DNA from: Fictibacillus solisalsi
GTDB lineage: Bacteria > Bacillota > Bacilli > Bacillales > Fictibacillaceae
Length of the DNA: 64,000 nt
Direction of reading: 5' to 3'
Assembly: GCF_900103485.1 (NCBI RefSeq)
Contig: NZ_FNHW01000001.1
Location: forward strand, 1,923,306 to 1,987,305
Position 1 is the stretch's first letter. The number at the start of each line of letters is the position of its first letter. The notes beneath the pieces are model-generated. The model worked only from the letters and a program-made list of their open reading frames with translations, was not told the DNA's origin and did not search any database. Below, in pieces: positions 54,545-63,991 of the stretch. A program made the position numbers and the translations under genes.

Positions 54545-56521
54545 TTACGGGTTTTTAAAAATTCTTGTTATCGTATTGCCATTTATTCTTACGGAATAGG
54601 CAACCTCATGCGGCCGTATGGCGCCTGGTGCATACTTCGGAACGACTCGCACAAATACGGTTTTGCCAGCATTCACTTCATCATGGATCTGTTTCTCAAA
54701 AGCTCTGAACGCCCCGCGGTTTATGCTGTGGTTTTGAGGAAACAGATTGGCTGAATTTTTATTGCCAAGCCCCCCAAGCTTATTTCCAATCGCGTGTCCT
54801 GCATCGTCCGTGTTTTTACCGCCGAAGAGTTTCATTAATTTTCTTGATGCGTCATTCGTATCCGTTCCTTTTCCAAGGCTTTTTGGTTCAATTTTTGCAA
54901 ATACTGCGCGCAGCTCTCCATTTTTCCCAAGAGTCGTTCGATACACAAGTCCACCCTTTGTCACAAGCTCGTATTTTTTCCACCCGGAAGCTGTTTTTAA
55001 TAGTTTCTTTCCAACAATTTTTCCAAAAGGCAGCCGGTTAAGCCCCAGTGTAAAAACAGCGGCCGCTGCATATTCCGGAGAGATTAATTTACGCGGATGA
55101 CGAAGCATATCCGCAATTTGATGCCCGCTTTGAGCGAGTCCAGCTGCTGCTGAAACCGCCCCCAGCGCAGACCATACGCCAAGAACAGGGAAAAACAGCG
55201 CAAAGGCACCTGCAAGCAGCATGAATTTTTCAGCTCCAGATAATCGGTAATCCCACCAGTTCTGCAAGGAATCAAATAGACAGGCAAAGCACGATTCAAG
55301 ACCTGAAGAACCGAAAATCCATCCATATCCTGAAAAAATAAGTATAGCTGAAAGCAACATTAACGCTCCGTAATATTGATGCACAGTTGCTGAAAGCTCA
55401 TGGACCCTGCTTTTTGCCTCCTCATCTCCGCGAACCATCGTGAATCCCAGTTCTCTCCGTTCTCTGTAGAAATACAGGAAACTGCCAAACCTTTCTCTGT
55501 CACGATAAAATGATGTAAGCAGGTTTCTCAGTTCACTGACTGGATTGATCATCCTTTCTTCTGGCAGCAGGAGAAGTTTGTCTTTTGCCCGGTTGAGATC
55601 CCAATAGTCGATGACCATGGCTGCAATGAGCATGCCTAAAAAAAGAGGTTTCGATGCATAACCACTTCCGAGCAAATCATGAAATCCTCTTAATACAACA
55701 GGTGCCCGGTAACCGGCATTCCACACGATATGATCCAGGATACTTAATCCCAGCAAACACAAAGGGATGAACAAAGTAAATCCCTTTAATCGACGTTTAT
55801 ACCTTATGGCTAAAGCAAAGCCAACGGTGACCATTGCGGTAAGTACCGCATGTCCGGCACTGGTCCTTTCATTCAAAATATACCCTTCAAAATAACCGGG
55901 AAAAAGACTGAAGAAATCCCAATGAAGGACTTGCCCGGTCAGCAGGCTCTTTCCATATAAACCTCCTGAAACCAGACGCCGCGCGGTTTCCTCCAAAAAC
56001 TGAAACCCCGCTCCTGTGGCCGCACCTGCCAAAGCATAATCAGTCAAGCTTAGAGCAGTAGCCCTGCGGGATAAAGATAAATAAATGGCGAGAGGAAGTA
56101 GTTTCAGCACCTCTTCTGTTACCGGCGTTATAAAAGACTGGCTCCAAACATCAAGCGCCCTGCCCCCTAACACTGCTGTAATAAGAAGGACAATCATCGC
56201 ATTGAGCGGCGCAATAAGCCAGGCTCCCGCCATAAAAAAAGACGTGAATTTTCTCCATGTGAACGTCTTGCTCCGGCATATAATCCAAAATTGCAATAAG
56301 AGATAAAATGACCAAAGAAACTGAACGAACATCGTACGAGAATCTTTAATGAAAAATAAACTTAAAAGAAAGAGCAGGAGTGAGACCCAAGAGAGGATGG
56401 AATAAAGTGTCCTTATCCAGGGATGGGACTGCACCCAACTCATGATGCGATGACCAATGGCCCCGATTTTATGTCGCAATGTTAAGCGCAAACGTTCCAG
56501 TTTGGTTTTCAACATAACCAC
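54545..56521 (-). CDS. PrsW-like membrane protease fused to a C-terminal nuclease toxin domain
   Basis: 658 residues. Residues 1-300 hold about eight membrane helices with the PrsW/intramembrane-protease residues PVTEEVLKLLPLA (Glu136-Glu137), GAATGAGFQFLEETARR (Glu177-Glu178) and TSAGHAVLTAMV (His224), plus a DHIVWNAGYR. After a cytosolic stretch and a second hydrophobic region (about 385-470) comes a pretoxin-like linker. The last 90 residues are DDAGHAIGNKLGGLGNKNSA with NLFPQNHSINRGAF, the DNA/RNA non-specific endonuclease (Endonuclease_NS_2) signature with His576 and Asn592/Asn597, ending KYAPGAIRPHEVAYSV. Such ends cap LXG and other polymorphic toxins. Membrane export and nuclease release are inferred, not shown. 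Confidence 0.8.
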   Translation of the reverse strand: MVMLKTKLERLRLTLRHKIGAIGHRIMSWVQSHPWIRTLYSILSWVSLLLFLLSLFFIKDSRTMFVQFLWSFYLLLQFWIICRSKTFTWRKFTSFFMAGAWLIAPLNAMIVLLITAVLGGRALDVWSQSFITPVTEEVLKLLPLAIYLSLSRRATALSLTDYALAGAATGAGFQFLEETARRLVSGGLYGKSLLTGQVLHWDFFSLFPGYFEGYILNERTSAGHAVLTAMVTVGFALAIRYKRRLKGFTLFIPLCLLGLSILDHIVWNAGYRAPVVLRGFHDLLGSGYASKPLFLGMLIAAMVIDYWDLNRAKDKLLLLPEERMINPVSELRNLLTSFYRDRERFGSFLYFYRERRELGFTMVRGDEEAKSRVHELSATVHQYYGALMLLSAILIFSGYGWIFGSSGLESCFACLFDSLQNWWDYRLSGAEKFMLLAGAFALFFPVLGVWSALGAVSAAAGLAQSGHQIADMLRHPRKLISPEYAAAAVFTLGLNRLPFGKIVGKKLLKTASGWKKYELVTKGGLVYRTTLGKNGELRAVFAKIEPKSLGKGTDTNDASRKLMKLFGGKNTDDAGHAIGNKLGGLGNKNSANLFPQNHSINRGAFRAFEKQIHDEVNAGKTVFVRVVPKYAPGAIRPHEVAYSVRINGNTITRIFKNP

Positions 56522-56656
56522 TCCATAGAAGTTACTTCTGTTGAGGACATGGTGTTATCGGTTTCTTACTATACGCGATTAAGCAGCAAATCTAAATAGG
56601 TCAATATTTTCAATTTTTTGAACTGTCCATCCAACTGCCTAGGAAAGACAAAAGAA

Positions 56657-56685
56657 AAAGACTGTTAAAAAGATAACAGTCTCCT
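56657..56685 (-). terminator. terminator of the SDR gene
   Basis: AGACTGTT / AACAGTCT with an 8-base loop, TTTTTC on the minus strand. Confidence 0.8.
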
Positions 56686-56707
56686 ACTCACTCCATGGAT
56701 TATATTT

Positions 56708-57592
56708 TTAGGCCAATTCAATACCACCTGTAATTCCATATGTTTGTGCGGTTACATAACTGGATTCATTGGAAGCCAGGAACACATAAACACCAGCCAG
56801 TTCAACCGGTTGTCCGGCACGCTTTAATGGAGTATCCTGCCCGAACGTCGGGATAGCTTCTCCAGGCTGTCCTCCGGAAATCTGAAGCGGCGTCCAGATC
56901 GGACCGGGAGCTACTGAATTGACACGAATTCCCTTTGGGGCCAACTGCTTGGCCAATCCTCGGCTGAACCCGTTAATCGCAAACTTGGTAGCCGCATAAT
57001 CCAAAAGGTTTGGACTTGGGTTATAGCCCTGCACAGAGGTTGTCGTAATGATGGAGGCACCTTCAGGCAGATATGGCAAAGCCGCCTTCACCGTCCAATA
57101 CAAGGAGAACACGTTCACTTCAAACGTGTTTCTAAGCTGTTCAGAGGACAGGTCTGCAATATTCTCAACTGCCTGCTGTTTTCCTGCTACAAGCGCCAGG
57201 ATATCCAATCCATCCAGTGCCGAGTAGGACTCCTTGATCAAATGTTCACAGAATGCTTCATTACTCAAGTCGCCTGGCAATAGCACAGCTTTTCGTCCTT
57301 CTGCTTCAATAAGCTGTTTTACCTCCTCAGCGTCCGCCTGTTCCTCAGGCAAATAATTGATGGCAACATCCGCCCCTTCCCGGGCATAGGCGATAGCTGC
57401 TGCACGGCCAATTCCTGAATCACCACCGGTAACCAGCGCTTTCCTTCCCGAAAGCCTGCCAGAGCCCTTATAGCTTTTTTCCCCGCAGTCGGGAAGCGGG
57501 CTCATTTGACCCTGAACAGCAGGCGGTTCCTGATACTGTTTAGGATAATCTTCATTAAAATATTGAGTTAAAGGATTTACTGGTTTGGACAT
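56708..57592 (-). CDS. short-chain dehydrogenase, YdaD/YhdF-like (general stress type)
   Basis: 294 residues from the third of three tandem ATGs, which has AAGGAG at the right distance. A 50-residue N-terminal extension ([20 protein letters not shown]) typical of the YdaD/YhxC/YhdF group precedes the Rossmann fold: [20 protein letters not shown], catalytic Ser and [19 protein letters not shown] (Tyr-x-x-x-Lys), and [15 protein letters not shown]. In B. subtilis YdaD is a sigma-B-controlled general stress protein; the substrate is unknown. Confidence 0.87.
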   Translation of the reverse strand: MSKPVNPLTQYFNEDYPKQYQEPPAVQGQMSPLPDCGEKSYKGSGRLSGRKALVTGGDSGIGRAAAIAYAREGADVAINYLPEEQADAEEVKQLIEAEGRKAVLLPGDLSNEAFCEHLIKESYSALDGLDILALVAGKQQAVENIADLSSEQLRNTFEVNVFSLYWTVKAALPYLPEGASIITTTSVQGYNPSPNLLDYAATKFAINGFSRGLAKQLAPKGIRVNSVAPGPIWTPLQISGGQPGEAIPTFGQDTPLKRAGQPVELAGVYVFLASNESSYVTAQTYGITGGIELA

Positions 57593-57690
57593 CATCATCG
57601 CTCCTTTGGTAGATAGATCATTGGCATTTTATACAGCAAATCAACGATATTCAGTATTCTCATCCACTGTATAAATATACCTTTTTGGAC

Positions 57691-57715
57691 TTCCCCATAC
57701 GATGGGGCTTTAAAC
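57691..57715 (-). promoter_or_regulatory. candidate sigma-B promoter of the SDR gene
   Basis: On the minus strand GTTTAA, 13 bases, GGGGAA. The -35 fits the sigma-B consensus; the -10 fits only in part (consensus GGGTAT). It would lie about 100 bases before the SDR start. Confidence 0.3.
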
Positions 57716-57811
57716 CCTTCAACTCATTAAATATTAAAATATCCTTCAACGTGTTTACGAGAGCTGTTCCTCAGGGAAACCTATCAAAAATGGAAAAAAG
57801 GAGGCTGCAAG

Positions 57812-57955
57812 ATGGATAAAAAAAAACCCATTCTTTCACCACTCATTGCCTTTTTTATCATTATTGGTGTCTGGATCGGGGCGGGACTTCAATCTGATGA
57901 TGAACATGCACAGCACAATAGTAAAAGTGATGCTAAGGTCTATTATAAATTGTGA
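57812..57955 (+). CDS. 47-residue single-helix membrane protein
   Basis: ATG with GGAGG eight bases upstream. MDKKKPILSPLIAFFIIIG starts a single membrane segment, followed by a short hydrophilic tail with QSDDEHAQHNSKSDAK. It is divergent from the SDR gene and convergent with ppdK, with a terminator after it. Not recognised. Confidence 0.65.
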   Translation: MDKKKPILSPLIAFFIIIGVWIGAGLQSDDEHAQHNSKSDAKVYYKL

Positions 57956-57992
57956 GATTTATAGAGTCAGCTGCCTGATACATGAAAAGAAA

Positions 57993-58020
57993 GAAGCTGT
58001 CCGGACCGGACAGCTTCTCT
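57993..58020. terminator. bidirectional terminator of the small membrane protein gene and ppdK
   Basis: GAAGCTGTCC-GGACC-GGACAGCTTC (57993-58017), with T-runs on both sides. Confidence 0.88.
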
Positions 58021-58022
58021 TA

Positions 58023-60698
58023 TTAGTGCAGTTGAAGTTCCCTGTTTTCAATCTGTTTTTGCGCCTGTTTTATTGCGGCATGAGCTGCTGCAAGACGGGC
58101 CAGCGGCACTCGGTATGGTGAACAGCTGACATAATCAAGCCCTGTCTCATGACAAAAGCGAATGGACTCTTTCTCCCCTCCATGTTCGCCGCAAATTCCT
58201 GTTTTTAACCCTGGCTTCGTTTCCCGTCCCAGTTTGATTCCCAGTTCCACAAGTTTCCCTACTCCTTCCTGATCAAGAGTGGCAAACGGATTTTCAGGCA
58301 GTACCTTATTTTCAATGTAAGCAGAAAGAAACTTGCCTTCCGCATCATCCCGGCTGTAGCCAAAGGTCGTTTGAGTAAGATCATTGGTGCCAAAGGAGAA
58401 AAAGTCAGCCTCCTGAGCAATCTGATCTGCGGTGAGCGCTGCACGGGGCACTTCAATCATTGTTCCGATCTGGTAATCAAATTCCTGCCCTGTTTCTTGC
58501 TGAATTTCCAATGCTGTACCGATCACCAATTTTCTCATCTCTTTTAATTCATTAACATGGCCTACCAAAGGGATCATGATTTCAGGGGCGGCATCCATCC
58601 CCTTATCCCTCAGATTGCATATCGCATAAAAAATCGCTTTAACCTGCATTTCATAAATCTCGGGAAAAATCATGCCCAGTCTGCAGCCCCGGTGCCCAAG
58701 CATTGGATTGCACTCATCCAACTTGCGAACATTTTGAAGCAAACGCTCTTTTTCTAATAATTCTTCTGAAGAGGAACCGGATAGTTGAAGCTTTGTAACC
58801 TCCACAAAAAGTTCTTCCTTGTCTGGCAAAAATTCATGAAGCGGAGGATCGAGCAGCCGAATGGTCACCGGCAATCCCTTCATTGCTTCAAAAATGCGTT
58901 CAAAATCTTTCTGTTGCATAACCTGCAACTGATCAAGAGCTTCCATCCGCTCATCAAAGGATTCAGCAAGTATCATTACTTGAACAACAGGTATTCTTGA
59001 ACTATCCATAAACATATGCTCTGTGCGGCATAAGCCGATGCCTCCCGCGCCAAAATCCAATGCTTTTTGGGCATCTTCAGGATTATCTGCATTGGCTCGT
59101 ACACCCAATATTCTCTTCTCATCTGCCCAAGTTAGAAGCAATTGAAATTCTTCTGAAAGTTCCGGATCAATCATCGGGATTTCACCCAGCATAATCTCAC
59201 CTGTTGACCCGTCAATGGTAATTACGTCGCCTTTTTCAATTATTGTTCCTGATACAGCAATCTGCTGCGATTTCAGATTGATAGATAAAGCTTCACATCC
59301 GCAAATGCAGGCCTTTCCCATTCCCCTGGCGACCACTGCCGCATGACTGGTCATCCCGCCTCGGCTTGTAACGGTTGCCTCTGCTGCCACGATTCCATGA
59401 ATATCGTCCGGTGTCGTTTCAGGACGGACAAGAATCACCTTTTTACCGTCTTTCGTCATTCTTTCGGCTTCATCTGCGTCAAATACCACTTGTCCCGTAG
59501 CTGCACCTGGTGATGCAGGAAGACCTTTTGCGATGACACTTCTTTCCTTGGAATCATCTAGACGGCGGTGAAGTAGCTGGTTCAGCTGTTCTGGTTCAAT
59601 GCGCAAAATCGCTTCTTTTTTATCTATTATGCCTTCTCTGACCAGTTCCACCGCAATTCGAATGGCCGCCTGTGCAGTTCGCTTCCCAGTCCGTGTTTGC
59701 AGGATGAAGAGCTTTCCCCGCTCGACGGTAAACTCAATGTCCTGCATATCCTTATAATGAGACTCAAGTAAATGGCATGTTTCCGCAAACTGCTGATACA
59801 CTTTAGGCATAGCTGTTTCCATGGCGGCAATCGGCTGCGGTGTCCGGATTCCCGCCACCACATCTTCTCCTTGGGCATTGATCAGATATTCGCCATAAAT
59901 CTTTGCTTCACCGGTTGAAGGGTTTCTTGTAAAAGCAACACCAGTACCAGAATCATTGCCCATGTTCCCGAATACCATGCTTTGTATATTGACAGCAGTC
60001 CCCAAGTCATCCGGGATCTTATGAAGCCGGCGGTACACAAAAGCGCGTTGGTTATTCCATGAATCAAAAACAGCAGATATGGACAATTGAAGCTGTATCT
60101 TAGGATCCTGAGGAAAGTCTTTTTTTGCGTGTTTTCGAACCAGTTCCTTATAGCCTTGGATCACTTCTTTCCAGTCTTCCGCGGTCATCTCAGGATCTGT
60201 AGCATATCCTTTAGCTATGCGGAATTCTTCGAGCAGCTGCTCAAAGTAAAAACCGTCCACATGAAGCACAACATCACTGAACATTTGAATGAACCGGCGA
60301 TAAGTATCATATGCGAATCGCGGATTGTATGTGAGTTTCGCCACTGCTTCCACCGTTTCATCATTCATACCAAGATTCAGTACGGTATCCATCATCCCCG
60401 GCATCGAGTGAACGGCGCCTGAACGTACGGAAACAAGAAGCGGATTCCTGGTATCTCCTAATTTCTTTCCTGTACTTCTTTCAAGATGATGAAGGGCAGT
60501 CTCGATTTGCGTTTTCATCTCGGACGGTAGACGCTTCCCTGCCTGATAATAAGCATTGCATGCTTCAGTTGATATGGTGAACCCGTAAGGAACCGGGAGT
60601 CCAATACGCGTCATTTCTGCCAGGTTGGCCCCTTTTCCGCCTAAAAGTTCTTTACCTTTTTTCCCATCCTCATCAAACAGATATACGAATTGCGTCAT
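58023..60698 (-). CDS. ppdK: pyruvate, phosphate dikinase
   Basis: 891 residues, the family length. KGANLAEMTRIGLPVPYGF opens the ATP-binding part. The swivelling phosphohistidine domain carries GGMTSHAAVVARGMGKACIC with phospho-His452 and the regulatory Thr450 two residues before. The C-terminal TIM barrel has LCRTEHMF, SFGTNDLTQTTFGYSRDD and GICGEHGGEKESI. It interconverts pyruvate + ATP + Pi and PEP + AMP + PPi. The preceding gene encodes its kinase/phosphorylase and overlaps it by four bases. Complete, with a shared terminator. Confidence 0.95.
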   Translation of the reverse strand: MTQFVYLFDEDGKKGKELLGGKGANLAEMTRIGLPVPYGFTISTEACNAYYQAGKRLPSEMKTQIETALHHLERSTGKKLGDTRNPLLVSVRSGAVHSMPGMMDTVLNLGMNDETVEAVAKLTYNPRFAYDTYRRFIQMFSDVVLHVDGFYFEQLLEEFRIAKGYATDPEMTAEDWKEVIQGYKELVRKHAKKDFPQDPKIQLQLSISAVFDSWNNQRAFVYRRLHKIPDDLGTAVNIQSMVFGNMGNDSGTGVAFTRNPSTGEAKIYGEYLINAQGEDVVAGIRTPQPIAAMETAMPKVYQQFAETCHLLESHYKDMQDIEFTVERGKLFILQTRTGKRTAQAAIRIAVELVREGIIDKKEAILRIEPEQLNQLLHRRLDDSKERSVIAKGLPASPGAATGQVVFDADEAERMTKDGKKVILVRPETTPDDIHGIVAAEATVTSRGGMTSHAAVVARGMGKACICGCEALSINLKSQQIAVSGTIIEKGDVITIDGSTGEIMLGEIPMIDPELSEEFQLLLTWADEKRILGVRANADNPEDAQKALDFGAGGIGLCRTEHMFMDSSRIPVVQVMILAESFDERMEALDQLQVMQQKDFERIFEAMKGLPVTIRLLDPPLHEFLPDKEELFVEVTKLQLSGSSSEELLEKERLLQNVRKLDECNPMLGHRGCRLGMIFPEIYEMQVKAIFYAICNLRDKGMDAAPEIMIPLVGHVNELKEMRKLVIGTALEIQQETGQEFDYQIGTMIEVPRAALTADQIAQEADFFSFGTNDLTQTTFGYSRDDAEGKFLSAYIENKVLPENPFATLDQEGVGKLVELGIKLGRETKPGLKTGICGEHGGEKESIRFCHETGLDYVSCSPYRVPLARLAAAHAAIKQAQKQIENRELQLH

Positions 60699-61513
60699 GA
60701 TATCCAGCTCCTCTCCTTTTTTAACATGGCCAAAATTAAATCCGCCGTCTCTTCAACCGCCTTATTGGAAACATCAATCACCGGGCAGCCAATTCTTTTC
60801 ATGATTTTTTCGGCATAATCCAATTCCTCCATGATCCTCTCCAAGTTGGCATAATGGGCTCTTACTGTTAATCCAAGGTTCTTTAAACGTTCCTTCCGTA
60901 TCTCATTCAGCTTATCCGGCGTAATGATTAAACCTATACATTTCTTTTTGAATTGAAAGACGGCTTCCGGCGGCTCCACCTCTGGCACTAATGGAACATT
61001 AGCCACCTTGAATCTTTTATTGGCCAAATACATCGATAGCGGCGTTTTCGATGTTCTGGAAACACCAATCAAGACGATATCCGCACGGGAAAGGCCACGT
61101 GTATCTTGTCCGTCATCATATTTAACTGCAAATTCAATGGCTTCCACTCTTCGAAAATAGTTCTCGTCCATTTTCCGGAGCAATCCCGGCTGATAAACCG
61201 GCTCTTTATGAAATTTTTCGGTGAAGGCATGCATGAGCGGTTTCATGAGGTCAATGGCAATAATACCTTCTTCCTGCGCCCGCTGGTCAAGATACTGTTT
61301 CAAAAAAGGAACCACAATCGTATAAGCAATCACTGAATTTCGATATTTGGCGACAGAGATTACATTTTTCAAATCCTGGATATCTTCAATAAACGAGACA
61401 TTTTGAATTTCAATATCTCCCCCATTAAATTGCGCAGCGACCGCTTTAACCATCAGCTCTGCTGTTTCCCCTACTGAGTCTGAAACCACATAGACGATCT
61501 TCTTTGTATCCAA
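60695..61513 (-). CDS. PPDK regulatory protein (kinase/phosphorylase, DUF299/YqfL)
   Basis: 272 residues from a TTG with AGGAG upstream. KIVYVVSDSVGETAELMVKA, VLIGVSRTSKTPLSMYLANK (the P-loop-like GVSRTSKTPLS) and VIDVSNKAVEETADLIL are the DUF299/YqfL signature. Such proteins phosphorylate the regulatory Thr next to the catalytic His of PPDK with ADP and reverse it with Pi. Overlap with ppdK (ATGA) means tight coupling. Confidence 0.92.
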   Translation of the reverse strand: MDTKKIVYVVSDSVGETAELMVKAVAAQFNGGDIEIQNVSFIEDIQDLKNVISVAKYRNSVIAYTIVVPFLKQYLDQRAQEEGIIAIDLMKPLMHAFTEKFHKEPVYQPGLLRKMDENYFRRVEAIEFAVKYDDGQDTRGLSRADIVLIGVSRTSKTPLSMYLANKRFKVANVPLVPEVEPPEAVFQFKKKCIGLIITPDKLNEIRKERLKNLGLTVRAHYANLERIMEELDYAEKIMKRIGCPVIDVSNKAVEETADLILAMLKKERSWIS

Positions 61514-61754
61514 ATTGAATCTCCTATCCTATGAGTTTTAAAAGCAGCAAACTACTAGCCCCTCACTCCTCTCCACAACAAATGTGACATACTTTTAAAT
61601 GATATTCCTCTAATGTGTTATACTAATTAATTTAAATCTTATATTATCACCAATAATTCAGAGATACAATCTATTTCTTGGATTTTTGGACAAAAAAATA
61701 GAAAGGAACGACGTTGCTCAAGAATGAACGAACGCTGGCTTTTTCCGTAACCAT

Positions 61755-61790
61755 TAAAAAAGCTGACTCCCTTTACGGATATCAGCCTAC
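61755..61790 (-). terminator. terminator of the cyclase gene
   Basis: On the minus strand GGCTGA / TCAGCT with a long loop, followed by TTTTTTAATGG, just past the cyclase stop. Confidence 0.65.
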
Positions 61791-61794
61791 TTCC

Positions 61795-63624
61795 TTATTT
61801 CTCGTATTTATCCCTGTAATGACATAATGCCAGCAGCGGCCAAATGTAATTGTAGCTGTGATAGTACATATAAAATGTTCCTGGCAGCCCAGCCCCTGTT
61901 GGATAGGTAACATGTATGCCATGATAATTTTCGCGATGTAATAGATAATCAATTCCTCGTTTTATCGAATCGGTTGGCGTTGGACATGCCGCGATCAGTG
62001 CATCAACTGCCCATGCTGTCTGGTTGATCGTGCTGTATGGAAGAGCACAATAATATTTATCGATATCACTTTTGCATGACTCCCCCCAACCTCCATCACT
62101 TTTCTGAATCGAAGTCAGCCACTCCACTGCCTTTTGAATGACAGGGTCTTTTGGCGGGAGCCCAGACGCCACCAGCCCTGTTATACCGGCCCATGTCCCG
62201 TAAATATAGCAAATGCCCCAGCGCCCATACCAGGAACCATTGCTTTCCTGATGCTGCTTCAGCCATTGAACTGCCGATTGAATGGCGGGAGATGAAAGAC
62301 GTATCCCTTCATAATTTCCAAGGAATTCAAGTGTTCGACCTGTTAAATCAGCTGTGGAAGGATCGGTTAAGGCATCCTCGGCATTTTCAATGGGCAGTTT
62401 CGCCATCCATCTTTTATTCGTGTCTTTTTCAAATGCAGGCCATCCCCCATCCTTGTTTTGCATGGAGAGAAGCCAACCTACACCTCTTTTGTAGGCGTGT
62501 TGTATCGTTTTATCGGTTTTTGCATAATGAAACATCGTTCGCAGAGCAGCCTGGGTATCATCGATGTCCGGATGGATGGTGTTACTTTTGCTGAATCCCC
62601 AGCCTCCAGGCAAGACATCCGGGTTATGAAATTTCCAGTCTCCTAGACGGGTTTGCTGATGCTTCTGCACAAACGTCAAACTCTTTCTCATTTGTGAAGA
62701 TGAAGGAGAGGCCCCTGAGGACAACAGAGCATAGCTTACGAGAGAAGTATCCCACACCGTCGGCGGTGAGTTCTGAAGATGAAAGGTTTTCCCAGTATGA
62801 TGAACCAGACAAATCAGCCCGGTAATCGCTCCATGAATGATTGGATCGGTGGGCTTGTAACCGATCGCGAGAAGCCCGTATATCATGAGAAAAGTAGAAG
62901 TGGCATAGCTTAGGAGAGTTCCATCCTTCTCAACCCTCTTCAGTATGTAATTTTCCAGAAAAGCGCTGTGGAGGGAATAGAACGGACGTTTAGAATTCTT
63001 TTTTCCCTTCGTCTTCCTGCGGTCTTCTTCTGTAAACAAATGATTCAGACAAGGTTTACTGCTGTTTTGCACCTGAAATTTTTCTGCCATTCCCAACAAA
63101 ACCGGAGCAAAGTGAGCCCTTGCATAGCTTCCAAGATCGTAAAAGTTCATGTTCACTTTTTTCATGATTCGAAATAATCTCGAAGGATCCACTTCAAGGT
63201 GTGGCCATGGATAGAGTCCGTTAAATGCAAAAAATACCTTCGTTAACAAACTGGTCTTTTTCAATCCACCGTTTTCTTTGATAAACCGCGCGGCTTTTTT
63301 CATCAGGATGGCCTCCGCTGAAATAAATCCTGAATAAAGCAGTGCGGCATACGCTTCTGCCGTGGCAGACAAATTGCCCATTCTTTCATCAGGATAGGCT
63401 TTCCATGTTCCGTACTTTGTTTGCTTGGCTAATAATCTCCTGGTCAATTGCCGGATCAGCGTCTCGTCATCCCATTCCAGTGTTCGTAACATAATAATCA
63501 TATAGGCATCGGTCAGCAAAGCATTTTCAAAAGAAAAACGCCATGAACCGTCAGCCTGCTGCAGTTCAAGAAGACGGTCGGTACGCTGGTCAATTTCTGT
63601 TATTACTTGAGCTCGTCTGTTCAT
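61795..63624 (-). CDS. sqhC: squalene-hopene/sporulenol cyclase
   Basis: 609 residues. The catalytic acid motif is IHPDIDDTQAALR (Asp353-Ile-Asp355-Asp356, the DxDD of class II triterpene cyclases). Several QW repeats are visible (QQADGSWRFSF, QNKDGGWPAFEKD, QHQESNGSWYGRW, QKSDGGWGESC). In B. subtilis the homologue (SqhC) makes sporulenol, a sesquarterpene of spore membranes; in other bacteria related enzymes make hopene. Length and host favour the sporulenol type. No squalene synthase gene is nearby. Confidence 0.92.
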   Translation of the reverse strand: MNRRAQVITEIDQRTDRLLELQQADGSWRFSFENALLTDAYMIIMLRTLEWDDETLIRQLTRRLLAKQTKYGTWKAYPDERMGNLSATAEAYAALLYSGFISAEAILMKKAARFIKENGGLKKTSLLTKVFFAFNGLYPWPHLEVDPSRLFRIMKKVNMNFYDLGSYARAHFAPVLLGMAEKFQVQNSSKPCLNHLFTEEDRRKTKGKKNSKRPFYSLHSAFLENYILKRVEKDGTLLSYATSTFLMIYGLLAIGYKPTDPIIHGAITGLICLVHHTGKTFHLQNSPPTVWDTSLVSYALLSSGASPSSSQMRKSLTFVQKHQQTRLGDWKFHNPDVLPGGWGFSKSNTIHPDIDDTQAALRTMFHYAKTDKTIQHAYKRGVGWLLSMQNKDGGWPAFEKDTNKRWMAKLPIENAEDALTDPSTADLTGRTLEFLGNYEGIRLSSPAIQSAVQWLKQHQESNGSWYGRWGICYIYGTWAGITGLVASGLPPKDPVIQKAVEWLTSIQKSDGGWGESCKSDIDKYYCALPYSTINQTAWAVDALIAACPTPTDSIKRGIDYLLHRENYHGIHVTYPTGAGLPGTFYMYYHSYNYIWPLLALCHYRDKYEK

Positions 63625-63799
63625 TGTCCATCACTCCGGTCAGACTTACAGCCAATGGTGTTGGCTATATTGTATGCTCACTGAATGAGTAAGATTCGCA
63701 TGAGATAAGAATGTACAGAAAAGTACAAATAAAAGTTGATGCAGGTATAATTATCCATTACGATAGAACTATAATCTTGTTTACCCAAGGAGGATGCAC

Positions 63800-63991
63800 A
63801 TGTCAGACTTGCAGGTTGAAACTGGCTCTATTCTTTTGGAAGACGTTTATACTTCCAATGGAGTTCTTTTATTAAAAAAAGGCACCATTTTAAATACCAC
63901 TCATGTAGAGCTGTTTCAAAAACACAATGTGGAACGTGTGAAAACCGTTCAGTTGACCAATCCCGAAGACATTCTAAATACCCTGAAGTAA
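63800..63991 (+). CDS. stand-alone HD-GYP N-terminal-like domain protein
   Basis: 63 residues from the ATG at 63800, six bases after GGAGG (an ATG two codons earlier touches the ribosome binding site). VETGSILLEDVYTSNGVLLL, KKGTILNTTHVELFQKHNVE and RVKTV match the small domain that usually precedes the HD-GYP catalytic domain of c-di-GMP phosphodiesterases (GM.LA.DVY...G.LLL..GT.L...HI..L...GV). No catalytic HD-GYP part follows before a stop. It may be a free regulatory module or a relic. Confidence 0.6.
   Translation: MSDLQVETGSILLEDVYTSNGVLLLKKGTILNTTHVELFQKHNVERVKTVQLTNPEDILNTLK

Noticed and set aside
57691-57715. Firm sigma-B control of the SDR gene
   Set aside because: Only the -35 matches well; kept as a low-confidence candidate.
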